Shown here piece after piece: positions 6,612-14,224 of a DNA stretch of 17,139 nucleotides. The notes under the pieces are model-generated. The model did no database searches and was not told the DNA's origin. It saw nothing but the letters and a program-made list of their open reading frames with translations. Location: NCBI GenBank assembly GCA_958427155.1, contig CAUABB010000010.1:1-17139 (forward strand), written 5' to 3'. Positions within the stretch are counted from its first letter, which is position 1, and each line of letters starts with the position of its first letter. A program made the translations under genes and the position numbers. This DNA comes from an uncultured Oscillospiraceae bacterium (GTDB lineage Bacteria > Bacillota > Clostridia > Oscillospirales > Ruminococcaceae).

Positions 6612-7061
6612 TCAATCATCGAACGTTTGTCTTTTCTGATACAAAATGATCTGGGGATCTTTCCCCTCGCACCCGTATTCGCAGACAAGAAGATAACGGT
6701 CGTCGGCAGCAACGCCATAACATCTATCACTTCCCGGGATTTCAACCTGATTTCCCCAGTATACATGGTTATCTTCCAGCAGCTTTACCTTCTGTCCGTT
6801 CGCAAGCTGATACTCCAAATTTACATAAAACCCATTCAACAGATTTAAGTCTTCTACCCGCAGCCCTTTAATTTGAAGGGCGTTTACTTCATCTATTAAC
6901 GTGTTTTTCTCTCGAAGAAATCCATCAAAACCGCCTCTTTTAATGGCCTCAGCCGCAACACACTCTCCGCCGAAAGGGTGCCCATCTGTTCTGATACACC
7001 CTCCGCAATCCTTTCTTTTGCTGCATTGATCGCAAAAATTCATTTCACAAATCGACCGCAT
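6612..7061 (-). CDS. Small Cys-rich protein, DUF3795-like N-terminus, function unknown
   Basis: A 149-residue soluble protein. The first 35 residues are cysteine-rich: CEMNFCDQCSKRKDCGGC gives the pattern C-x4-C-x2-C-x5-C-x2-C, and a further Cys follows in GHPFGGECVAAE, which suggests a bound zinc or iron-sulfur site. This resembles DUF3795-type proteins of Clostridia. The remainder is mixed alpha/beta, with a beta-rich second half (about residues 70-145) containing LLNGFYVNLEYQLANG. GGAG eight bases before ATG 7061 supports this start over the ATG at 7043, which has no ribosome binding site. It follows the DUF3783 gene by 21 bases and is probably in the same transcript. No enzymatic motif is recognisable. 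Confidence 0.65.
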   Translation of the reverse strand: MRSICEMNFCDQCSKRKDCGGCIRTDGHPFGGECVAAEAIKRGGFDGFLREKNTLIDEVNALQIKGLRVEDLNLLNGFYVNLEYQLANGQKVKLLEDNHVYWGNQVEIPGSDRCYGVAADDRYLLVCEYGCEGKDPQIILYQKRQTFDD

Positions 7062-7082
7062 ATCCGCGTCTCCATTTATCGG

Positions 7083-7493
7083 TTATTGTTTTCTTTTCCT
7101 CATTTCAGCAATCGCCCGGTTCTCTTTTAAAAGCTCCTCAATGAGCTTTGAAAAACTCCAGCGCTGATTCGTAGCCGTTACCACCGCTTTCAGCGGGATC
7201 AACGCTTTTTTCTCGTTTAAAGTCTTCAACAGTGTGTTAATCCGCGCGTTTGAAATTCCGCAGAAACAGATAACGCCTCCGCAGGAAAGCTGCTCGCCGG
7301 TAGTCTCCTCCTTTTTCTCAAAACCGGGAAACCCTGCAAGATAACCAACCTCTTGTCCCAACTCCTGCGGAGAAACGCAGCGCTCCTCTATTGAAAACTC
7401 CTGTAACACCGCTGAAAGAAGCGGCTGAACAGCCTCATCAATTCCATAAGACAAAACCCTTTCTGGAACAGGCGAAATAACATGTGATTTCAT
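7083..7493 (-). CDS. DUF3783 family protein
   Basis: A 136-residue soluble protein of unknown function. The C-terminal half matches the DUF3783 pattern: GGVICFCGISNARINTLLKTL followed by IPLKAVVTATNQRWSFSKLIEELLKE (about residues 72-125), with the conserved LKAV-x-T-x-TN-x-x-W core. The N-terminal half (ISPVPERVLSYG ... EEVG-type segments) is an alpha/beta stretch that I do not recognise beyond this family. AAGGAG ten bases upstream supports the start. It lies between the ArsR-like regulator (86 bases upstream) and the Cys-rich gene (21 bases downstream) on the same strand; co-transcription with the latter is likely. No metabolic role can be given. Confidence 0.8.
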   Translation of the reverse strand: MKSHVISPVPERVLSYGIDEAVQPLLSAVLQEFSIEERCVSPQELGQEVGYLAGFPGFEKKEETTGEQLSCGGVICFCGISNARINTLLKTLNEKKALIPLKAVVTATNQRWSFSKLIEELLKENRAIAEMRKRKQ

Positions 7494-7526
7494 ATTGGTA
7501 CGTCTCCTTTTTAAACCAGTTTTTTA

Positions 7527-7560
7527 CCGGCTGTGAATTTTTAATCTTTTTAACAGCCGG
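7527..7560. other. Hairpin between the ArsR-like and DUF3783 genes
   Basis: Perfect eight-base arms CCGGCTGT and ACAGCCGG with an 18-base AT-rich loop. There is no good T run on the minus strand, so this is a weak terminator at best and may be an RNA processing or partial-readthrough element tuning DUF3783 expression relative to the regulator. Confidence 0.35.
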
Positions 7561-7579
7561 AGATTTATTCCGGTACACT

Positions 7580-8485
7580 TTACGGTTCGTACAGCACTTT
7601 AAAACAGATGTCCTGATTATAGTTTCCAAATCCGGCTCCAAAAATTGTTGCGCCACCACAGTGCTCCGCATCTTTTGCCACCTCGACCCTGAACGACCAC
7701 TGACGCTCATCCAGATCCAACTGTCCAAGATCAATATCCGATACCCGGTCCCCGTCAATATAGGTGCCGGTTTCGTCCACCCGAATTAATTTCAGAAACC
7801 CATACTGGCCAATATTGGTGCTCCACCAATCCGGCGTATACCGTCCCCGTTTCCCCCCGAAATCCCCAGGACAGGTCCACTGACCAATTTTAACGCCATT
7901 TAAGTAAAATCCAATATCAGAAGGCCAGTTACTATTGACCCCTGGAGCCTCTGATCCAAGTTCCAAGGATATTTCAACCGCCTTAATCCGCTGGCCTTTT
8001 AAAAGAAGATTCGGCAGCTTGTATTCCACATATCCAGATGTAAACCATAAAATCCCGCAGTTCACCCGTTCTGGATCCAGAAAATAACGTGGATCATCAA
8101 AATATCCAATAATTTTATCGGTCGTAGCGAGTCCACAGGTGGGAAGAACCGAAAAATCCGTATAATGTCCCACCGGCAGAGATATTTCATGTTTTTGAGT
8201 AAAACCTGCATTCTTCCGCGGAAACTCAATTTCAATTGAATCCATGTCAAGCCGACAAAGCTTCTGAACGGAACCGTTTATACTTACACGCTGTGCCGAA
8301 ACAATCCCTGCTTTTTCCAACTTTCCGACATGCATTGTGATAATCGAACTGCTCAGCCCCAGTTCCTTTGCTATTTCTTTAATGTTCATCTCTTTTTCCG
8401 CGAGCATCTTCACAATTTTCAGCCGCACCTCACTGGCAAGAGCCTCATAAACAGGAAGCCACCGCGGTGATAAATCAGTTTTCAT
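7580..8485 (-). CDS. ArsR-type winged-helix regulator with large C-terminal sensor-like domain
   Basis: A 301-residue fusion. Residues 1-90 are an ArsR/SmtB-like winged helix: LASEVRLKIVKMLAEKEMNIKEIAKELGLSSSIITMHVGKLEKAGIV. No metal-binding Cys pair of classic ArsR proteins is visible in the HTH. Residues about 98-301 are beta-rich with many aromatic and Gly residues (SGYVEYKLPNLLL, WPSDIGFYLNGVKIGQWTCPGDFGG, FGAGFGNYNQDI), resembling a carbohydrate-binding beta-sandwich. I recall this fusion from regulators beside glycosidase genes in Firmicutes. It is divergent from the GH51 gene with a 160-base shared control region, so it probably senses a sugar or glycan fragment and regulates that gene and itself. 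HTH class is secure; ligand is inference. Confidence 0.8.
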   Translation of the reverse strand: MKTDLSPRWLPVYEALASEVRLKIVKMLAEKEMNIKEIAKELGLSSSIITMHVGKLEKAGIVSAQRVSINGSVQKLCRLDMDSIEIEFPRKNAGFTQKHEISLPVGHYTDFSVLPTCGLATTDKIIGYFDDPRYFLDPERVNCGILWFTSGYVEYKLPNLLLKGQRIKAVEISLELGSEAPGVNSNWPSDIGFYLNGVKIGQWTCPGDFGGKRGRYTPDWWSTNIGQYGFLKLIRVDETGTYIDGDRVSDIDLGQLDLDERQWSFRVEVAKDAEHCGGATIFGAGFGNYNQDICFKVLYEP

Positions 8486-8502
8486 ACTTCACTTCCCTTT
8501 TT

Positions 8503-8535
8503 TATCATGATAGACGAATTTTTTCAAAATGTAAA
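8503..8535 (-). promoter_or_regulatory. Promoter of the ArsR-like regulator gene
   Basis: Minus-strand -35 TTTACA (8530-8535), 17-base spacer, -10 TATCAT (8507-8512). The -10 is embedded in the perfect palindrome TATCATGATA (8503-8512), so a protein bound there would block this promoter. Confidence 0.6.
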
Positions 8536-8543
8536 GAAAAGAA

Positions 8544-8573
8544 TTGACAAACGCAAAATCGTTTATTATCATC
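8544..8573 (+). promoter_or_regulatory. Promoter of the GH51 arabinofuranosidase gene
   Basis: Consensus -35 TTGACA (8544-8549) with -10 TATCAT (8568-8573) at an 18-base spacing. The core of the -10 overlaps the inverted repeat at 8562-8585. The leader to the start codon is about 65 bases. Confidence 0.55.
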
Positions 8574-8585
8574 ATAATTAATAAA
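8562..8585. promoter_or_regulatory. Probable operator in the divergent ArsR-like/GH51 region
   Basis: Inverted repeat TTTATTA (8562-8568) and TAATAAA (8579-8585) with a nested ATTAT catc ATAAT (8565-8578). AT-rich inverted repeats of this size over the -10 are usual for ArsR-family proteins. The nested ATTATCATC half resembles TATCATGATA at the divergent promoter, suggesting one regulator acting on both. Confidence 0.45.
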
Positions 8586-8645
8586 TATATTCTTTAATTT
8601 ACATTTATGTTAATCGATTATCCGATCAGAAACGGAGGAATCTTT

Positions 8646-11105
8646 ATGAGCAACATTACTGTAAAAACCTGTGAAAAACGCTTTCCCGTGGCTCCGGATC
8701 TTTACGGGCTGTTTTTTGAGGATATCAACCGGGCCGGAGACAGCGGACTTTACCCTGAAATGCTCCGCAACCGCAGCTTTGAGGATTCCATTCCTCCGGA
8801 ACGCTGCGTCTTAAGCGAGGACGGCGCAACCTTTACAACACCGATGGGATGGTCGGATCAGTTCAACAACGGAGAAGGGCTGCAAAAATGGTTGGCCGAT
8901 GTTCCACCTACCCCCATTCCCGCCTGGTACGCGGACGGAGCGGAGATGGTTCTGGAACGGCAGGATGTCTTAAATTCTAAACGGCTTGCCGCACTTCGAG
9001 TAAATTTTATGGCAGAGGGTTCCATTCAAAACATCGGTTATCACGGAATCGCACTGGAAAAAGGAAAAACATATCTCTTCTACATGTTCGCCAAGGCAGA
9101 GAATGCTCCTGTAATGCTCAAAGCCGGCATTTCCTGTGAGAATGGAAGGATGCAGGATGAGACAGTATTTACAGTAACGCCTGGAGACTACCATCGCTAC
9201 GAATATACCTTTACCGCTGACCAGGATGATTTCAACGGCCGTTTTGTCATCCTTTCCCCAAATGCTTCATCGGTTCTTTTCGGGTTCTGTTCGTTGATGC
9301 CAACCGATACCTATAAAGGCCATGGAATGCGTAAAGATTTAATGAAAATGCTAGAAGGGACCAACGCGAAATTTTTGAGATTTCCGGGCGGGTGTATTGT
9401 AGAAGGATTTACCAAAGAAACCGCTATGCGGTTTTCAAACACCATCGGACCGGTCTGGGAACGTCCCAGCCATGTCTTGATGTGGCATTACCGCACAACC
9501 AACGGGCTCGGATTTCACGAATGCCTGCAAATCTGTGAAGATTTAAACCTGGAACCGATGTATGTGCTCAACTGCGGCCTGACTTGCCAGGGACGAGAAC
9601 CCGAATTCTTCGAAGGAGACGAGCTGAACTCCCTTTTAGAAGAGGCATTTTCCGCGTTGGAATACGCGCTCGGAGACGTCTCAACCCCTATGGGGCGCAA
9701 ACGGGCCGAAATGGGGCACCCGGAGCCGTTTAAGCTCACCTATATTGAAATCGGAAACGAAAACAACGGGGAGGATTATTTCTGGCGGTACCAAAAATTT
9801 TACGACGCTCTGAAAGAGAAATATCCTCAAATCAAATATATCTCCAACACGCATACGGAACGCGTTGGGCTTCCGACCGAAATGGCCGACGAACACTATT
9901 ACAACACCCCCGAGTTTTTCGCTGAAAACATCCATAAATATGATGATTACGACCGCAACGGCCCTGAGATTTTTGTAGGGGAATATGCCGTGACTGTCGG
10001 AAAAACCGCTACGCTGCGCTGCGCTTTGGCCGAGTCAATGTTCCTGCTTGGAATTGAAAACAACCAGGATATTGTCACCACCACCGCGTACGCCCCTCTC
10101 TTCCAAAACGTCAACTATACAGCTTGGTACCCCAATTTAATCGCGTATGACAACCACCGAAGCTATGGAATTCCAACCTACCACGCCCTCTCCATGTTGG
10201 CTGAAAACAGGGGAAAAACCGTTGTCCGCACCACAACGGAAACCGATATGCTTCACCGCGAGATTTCCGGACTTCCCGGAATCACCGCTCCAAAAGACGG
10301 AATTCGTTTTCGTAACGTAAAATGGAATGGGAAATCAGTTGAACTTTCCCACCAGATCCAAGGTGCATTTACGCTGAAGGACGGTGTATACACCGCGCTC
10401 TCCACCCCTCCGGTCCGGAAAGGATATCTTTTCCCCGGAAAAGATATCAACGACTTCGCCGTTTTTGCCGTCTTTGGCGATGAACCAGAGCGCAACTATA
10501 CTTTCGAGGCTGAAATCTCAGCCGATTCAGAGCTGCCGGTTACTTTAACCGCCTGGTGCCATGCCCCGCAGAGCGTCTTCCGAATTGACGAAACGCAGGT
10601 GACAGACGAATTAAGCCAAAAAAATCTGCGCTGCTTTGAATGGACGTTGGACGGCCGGAAAAGCGCTGTCTCCGAATTTTATTATTCCAAGCATTTCCCG
10701 CTTGGAGACACAACCGAAGCCGAACTGGATTTAACGCAATACCACACCTACAAACTTGTTACCCGGGATGACGGATTTGACTGTTATATTGACGGCGTTT
10801 TAATTCATAAAGCCGATCTTCCGAAATATCCCGCTATCACCTCTTCCGCTTCGGTTGACGGGGAATCTGTCATCATCAAAATCGTCAATTTTACAAAAAA
10901 GCCGGAAGAGATTGAAATAAATCTGGACTGCTCTGTTCAAGACGTTTATACGGCAACGGTTTTAACCGGAAATCCGGAAGACGAGAACACTTTGGAACAT
11001 CCAAACAGTGTTTCGCCCACGGTAACTTCTCACACCGGGGCTTCTCAAAAATTTACTTATTCCGCTCCCGCTTACTCTTTAAATATTTTAAAACTTCAAA
11101 AATAA
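8646..11105 (+). CDS. GH51 alpha-L-arabinofuranosidase
   Basis: A retaining exo-enzyme releasing terminal alpha-L-arabinofuranose from arabinoxylan, arabinan or derived oligosaccharides; 819 residues, no signal peptide, so cytoplasmic. Domains: N-terminal strand PVAPDLYGLFFEDIN, a carbohydrate-binding jelly roll (about 90-215), the TIM barrel starting near KFLRFPGGC (about 240-535), with acid/base Glu372 in EIGNEN and nucleophile Glu446 in VGEYAV, and a C-terminal beta-sandwich ending AYSLNILKL. An extra lectin-like segment (about 595-735) interrupts this last domain. The ATG at 8646 has GGAGGA six bases upstream; an in-frame ATG at 8607 would add 13 residues but lacks a ribosome binding site. 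It is divergent from the ArsR-like regulator and ends at its own terminator. GH51 assignment is secure. Confidence 0.93.
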   Translation: MSNITVKTCEKRFPVAPDLYGLFFEDINRAGDSGLYPEMLRNRSFEDSIPPERCVLSEDGATFTTPMGWSDQFNNGEGLQKWLADVPPTPIPAWYADGAEMVLERQDVLNSKRLAALRVNFMAEGSIQNIGYHGIALEKGKTYLFYMFAKAENAPVMLKAGISCENGRMQDETVFTVTPGDYHRYEYTFTADQDDFNGRFVILSPNASSVLFGFCSLMPTDTYKGHGMRKDLMKMLEGTNAKFLRFPGGCIVEGFTKETAMRFSNTIGPVWERPSHVLMWHYRTTNGLGFHECLQICEDLNLEPMYVLNCGLTCQGREPEFFEGDELNSLLEEAFSALEYALGDVSTPMGRKRAEMGHPEPFKLTYIEIGNENNGEDYFWRYQKFYDALKEKYPQIKYISNTHTERVGLPTEMADEHYYNTPEFFAENIHKYDDYDRNGPEIFVGEYAVTVGKTATLRCALAESMFLLGIENNQDIVTTTAYAPLFQNVNYTAWYPNLIAYDNHRSYGIPTYHALSMLAENRGKTVVRTTTETDMLHREISGLPGITAPKDGIRFRNVKWNGKSVELSHQIQGAFTLKDGVYTALSTPPVRKGYLFPGKDINDFAVFAVFGDEPERNYTFEAEISADSELPVTLTAWCHAPQSVFRIDETQVTDELSQKNLRCFEWTLDGRKSAVSEFYYSKHFPLGDTTEAELDLTQYHTYKLVTRDDGFDCYIDGVLIHKADLPKYPAITSSASVDGESVIIKIVNFTKKPEEIEINLDCSVQDVYTATVLTGNPEDENTLEHPNSVSPTVTSHTGASQKFTYSAPAYSLNILKLQK

Positions 11106-11116
11106 TTTTAACGTTT

Positions 11117-11148
11117 AAGGGAAGGCATAACGCCTTCCCTTTTATTAT
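11117..11148 (+). terminator. Intrinsic terminator after the GH51 gene
   Basis: Perfect ten-base arms AAGGGAAGGC (11117-11126) and GCCTTCCCTT (11132-11141), five-base loop, followed by TTTATTAT. It starts eleven bases after the stop codon. Confidence 0.88.
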
Positions 11149-11193
11149 CTCTCCGTCTTTTATCTGCGCTTTAGTTAAAAAGGTGTTTTTTAC

Positions 11194-11221
11194 TTGCTTT
11201 TTTTGACTGAACTATTATAAT
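11194..11221 (+). promoter_or_regulatory. Promoter of the GH2 gene
   Basis: -10 TATAAT (11216-11221) with -35 TTGCTT (11194-11199) at 16 bases. The leader to the start codon is about 55 bases. A TTGACT at 11203 is too close to serve as -35. Confidence 0.5.
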
Positions 11222-11284
11222 GAAACCAAATAGAGTGCTGATCTTTTACCCCAGGAATTTCTATTACACAAAAGGAGTCAAACT

Positions 11285-13795
11285 ATGAAACAGATTTTAA
11301 CGCTCAATAACTGGGAACTAAAGCAATGCAACCTTCCGGAAAAATTCGGTCAGACCGATCTTCCAGCCCTTGTGGCGGACTGTAAAACGGACTGGATTCC
11401 AATCAACGGCGCTATGGAAGTGCAGGAGGCTTTGATTGAAAAAGGACTGCTGGATGGAAAGATCCTTGAAGACGGAAACGCGGAGTACTGCCAATGGATC
11501 AATAAAAGCGACTGGGCTTACCGCTGCATCTTTCTAAAGCCCGCTGGAAACGCAGAAAATATTGTTCTTGAATTGAAAGGGCTTGATACGGTAGCTGATC
11601 TGTATCTCAACGGAACCCATCTTGGTCAAAGCGAGACGATGTACCTCTCTTATCGATTCAACATCGGAAAACTGCTGAAAGAGGAAAACGAGCTGCTGGT
11701 CTATTTCCACGCCCATGAAAAGATGTTGGCGTTTTATGAGGAGACTATGCCTTCTGAATGGAAAGGCCACGTTCCGGCCAGAGCGCTGCTGCACAAATCT
11801 GACGACTACGGGGCGACATTCGGTTATAAACCCATCGGCCTGTTTGACGATGTGGTTTTGGAAATTGCCGATCAAACACGGCTAGATCAGACCGATTTTG
11901 ACGTTTCCTTCTCTCCCGACCTCTCTGTCGCCTCAGCCGCCTTTTCCGCTTCCGGCCCTGCCTGCGGCGGTGTAGTCGAGGTGGAATTCACCCTGGAAGA
12001 AGAAAGCGGTAAAAACCGGAAAAGCGTAAAAGTAAAAGCGGAAACGACCCCGGACGGCTGGTCGGCAAAAGCTGTATTAAAGGTGGAAAACCCGCTTTTA
12101 TGGTGGCCAAAAGGTTACGGAGAACAAAATCTTTACCGTATTTCTTATTCTGTTTTTGTTGATGGAACGAAACTGGATAAGCTTGAAAAACTGACAGGTC
12201 TGCGCGACGTGCGGCTGGTCGGGAGCATGAAATTTGAAATCAACGGCACGATAATCCGTTTCTGGGGCAGCAATCTGGCTCCTATCTGGGGACTGACCAA
12301 CCGGTATAATTCTGAGGCCGTGCTCGATTTGATCCGAAAAGCGGACTACGGCAACTGCAATATTTTACGCATCTGGGGACCCAGTCAGCCATACAAGGAT
12401 GAACTGTACCAGGAATGCGACAGACGGGGTATCATGCTCTGGCAGGACTTCCCGACCGGCGGCTCTGAAATGCCAGATTCCAAAGAATATCAGACACTTT
12501 ATCTTGCGGAAGCTGAGCAGATGATTCGGCGGCTGAAACACCATCCCAGCATCATGCTCTGGTGCGGCGGAAACGAAAACATATACATGAGCGAATACCT
12601 GGAGGATAAAACCTCAAGGATCGGCTTTGACATGCTGATTTATGGGTTTAAGAAGCTCTGCCTGGAGCTTGACCCCCACCGTTATTATCATATTTCCTGT
12701 CCCTATGAAGGGCTTACCACAAATGACCACTCCTTTGGCGACGCTCATGGAAGCCGTGCTTTCCTCTCCTATTTTCCTTATGAGCAATATCCCAACTTCC
12801 TATCCGAAACCATTCGAGTTTATCCCATGATGTATAAAAGCTTCAAAAAATTCATCAAGGACGATATTTGGGAAGACGGATATATTGACTATCGCCCGTT
12901 CGGAACGGAATATCCGATGCCTTCCGGCTGGGCAAAACGTCTTGGAAATTTCGGTCAGAAAAAGCTGGGGCCAATTGACAATTATTACAGCGCTAAAAAC
13001 CCGTACGAGTTGATCTACAAATTCACCGCAGCGGCCGGACAGGATCTCTATGAAATGGCGGCTCGCTGCCGGCACGGGAACCCAGCCTGGAAAAGCTGGG
13101 AAGAACGCGCCTGCAACGGCTTTATGTCCTGGAAATTCAACGATCCATGGCCGCAGTTCTACTGTGCGTCAGTCGACTATTACGGGGAGCCTTCCCTCGC
13201 GTACTACCGTTTAAAGCACGCGCTGTCCCCCATCCTTGTGGATTTTGAGGTGGGCGACCACATCTACCTGTGGGGCGTCAACGACACGCCGGAAGATTCC
13301 GCGGGCTTTCTGGAAGTAAAAGTTTACAATCTTAAAAAGAGCTGTGTCACAGATGAGTTTACCATCCCGGCCTCGATTCCCGCGGGAGAATCCAGAATTC
13401 TCACCACGCTGGACCGGTTAGGCTCTATCCGCTGGGAAAGCGTCCTCTACGCCTGTTACAGGGACAGAGACGGGGAGATTCTCTCTTCTTCCACCGGCTA
13501 TGTGACCAAAGAGAACATGCTTCCTTTCCCGAACGCTGAACTTTCTCTCTCCTATTCCGACGGCCTTTTAACGATTACCGCCGATTCATTCGCCCGCTGT
13601 GTAGAGCTTTCCGGCGGAGAGGATGGTGAAGAATTCGGCTGGTACTTCGAGGACAACTATTTTGACCTGATGCCGTTTGAAACCAAAACGATTATGGTGT
13701 ATGGAAAGAATCCAAGCGGTATCATTTCAGCGAAGGCGCATTATTCCGATAAAGTTACAAAGATCGCGGTAGAAGATATTCCAGCGCTTAAGTAA
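11285..13795 (+). CDS. Glycoside hydrolase family 2, beta-mannosidase-like
   Basis: An 836-residue cytoplasmic enzyme (no signal peptide) expected to remove beta-linked mannose or a related sugar from oligosaccharide ends. Order: sugar-binding jelly roll (about 1-195; VADLYLNGTHLG is the usual GH2 strand), Ig-like domain (about 200-310, containing LLWWPKGYGEQNLY), TIM barrel (about 318-640) and C-terminal beta domains (about 650-836). Beta-mannosidase-branch signs: RFWGSNLAPIWG, NILRIWGPSQPYKDELYQECDRRGIMLWQDFP, and acid/base Glu431 in CGGNEN. The nucleophile is probably Glu508 in FLSET, where family members usually have SEFG. AAGGAG seven bases before the ATG fixes the start. It follows the GH51 gene by 180 bases with a terminator and a promoter between, so it is expressed separately. 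Family is certain; exact sugar specificity is not. Confidence 0.85.
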   Translation: MKQILTLNNWELKQCNLPEKFGQTDLPALVADCKTDWIPINGAMEVQEALIEKGLLDGKILEDGNAEYCQWINKSDWAYRCIFLKPAGNAENIVLELKGLDTVADLYLNGTHLGQSETMYLSYRFNIGKLLKEENELLVYFHAHEKMLAFYEETMPSEWKGHVPARALLHKSDDYGATFGYKPIGLFDDVVLEIADQTRLDQTDFDVSFSPDLSVASAAFSASGPACGGVVEVEFTLEEESGKNRKSVKVKAETTPDGWSAKAVLKVENPLLWWPKGYGEQNLYRISYSVFVDGTKLDKLEKLTGLRDVRLVGSMKFEINGTIIRFWGSNLAPIWGLTNRYNSEAVLDLIRKADYGNCNILRIWGPSQPYKDELYQECDRRGIMLWQDFPTGGSEMPDSKEYQTLYLAEAEQMIRRLKHHPSIMLWCGGNENIYMSEYLEDKTSRIGFDMLIYGFKKLCLELDPHRYYHISCPYEGLTTNDHSFGDAHGSRAFLSYFPYEQYPNFLSETIRVYPMMYKSFKKFIKDDIWEDGYIDYRPFGTEYPMPSGWAKRLGNFGQKKLGPIDNYYSAKNPYELIYKFTAAAGQDLYEMAARCRHGNPAWKSWEERACNGFMSWKFNDPWPQFYCASVDYYGEPSLAYYRLKHALSPILVDFEVGDHIYLWGVNDTPEDSAGFLEVKVYNLKKSCVTDEFTIPASIPAGESRILTTLDRLGSIRWESVLYACYRDRDGEILSSSTGYVTKENMLPFPNAELSLSYSDGLLTITADSFARCVELSGGEDGEEFGWYFEDNYFDLMPFETKTIMVYGKNPSGIISAKAHYSDKVTKIAVEDIPALK

Positions 13796-13942
13796 CCGTT
13801 GAGGGAAGATAAAATCTCCCTAGGTGTCATCGAAGACATGACTTCTCATTGGATGATATCCCCTGTTTATATATTTCACACGCAGAATAACATCAAAATT
13901 ATTTTTCATCAAAGGCTTTTAAAAAAGAAAAAATTCGAATCA

Positions 13943-13976
13943 ACTTGCCCCCAATTTTTAAAAATTGGGGGCAAGT
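13943..13976. terminator. Perfect 34-base palindrome, probable terminator of the GH2 gene
   Basis: Arms 13943-13959 (ACTTGCCCCCAATTTTT) and 13960-13976 are exactly complementary. A real hairpin would have AT-rich top and a GC-rich lower stem. The following sequence CTTATTAAG has only a poor T tract, so termination is less certain than at the other hairpins here. Confidence 0.55.
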
Positions 13977-14150
13977 CTTATTAAGGACTTATGGCTACTG
14001 TAAAGATAGAAATAATTTTTACATTCGAGTGTCAAAACATAAAATAATATTAGCCAAAAGCCGTCTATCCTCTTGCTGGAAATACAACCAGGTAATTTAC
14101 AGAACATTTTAGATGACGCAAAGAGATTTAAGTTGTAATAAAGGTTGTAC

Positions 14151-14178
14151 TTGACAAACTTTCTAAAATGCTTATAAT
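14151..14178 (+). promoter_or_regulatory. Promoter of the second MarR-MATE operon
   Basis: Perfect -35 TTGACA (14151-14156) and perfect -10 TATAAT (14173-14178), 16-base spacer. The transcription start would lie in the inverted repeat that follows. Confidence 0.82.
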
Positions 14179-14196
14179 AAGTAATTGGTTACTTAT
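14175..14196. promoter_or_regulatory. MarR operator 1 of the second module
   Basis: Perfect nine-base arms AATAAGTAA (14175-14183) and TTACTTATT (14188-14196) separated by TTGG. It overlaps the -10 end and the transcription start, an ideal repression site. The core GTAA-ttgg-TTAC recurs just before the MATE gene. Confidence 0.65.
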
Positions 14197-14224
14197 TTTG
14201 ATAAAGATAGCATGGTGATCTAAT

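Larger units (their letters stand above)
13796..14224. other. Intergenic spacer between the GH2 gene and the second MarR
   Basis: This 429-base AT-rich spacer marks the change from GC-richer to AT-richer sequence. It holds a small hairpin directly after the GH2 stop codon (AGGG-a-AGAT pairing with ATCTCCCT, about 13803-13822, no T run), a 34-base perfect palindrome (13943-13976), and the promoter and operator of the next operon (14151-14191). A 61-codon open frame from 13799 shows no protein-like features or ribosome binding site and is not called. Confidence 0.6.

Noticed and set aside
11203..11208. TTGACT as the -35 of the GH2 promoter
   Set aside because: It is only seven bases from the TATAAT; the TTGCTT at 11194-11199 has workable spacing.
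13799..13984. Frame of 61 codons after the GH2 gene
   Set aside because: No ribosome binding site, no recognisable composition, and it runs through the 34-base palindrome.
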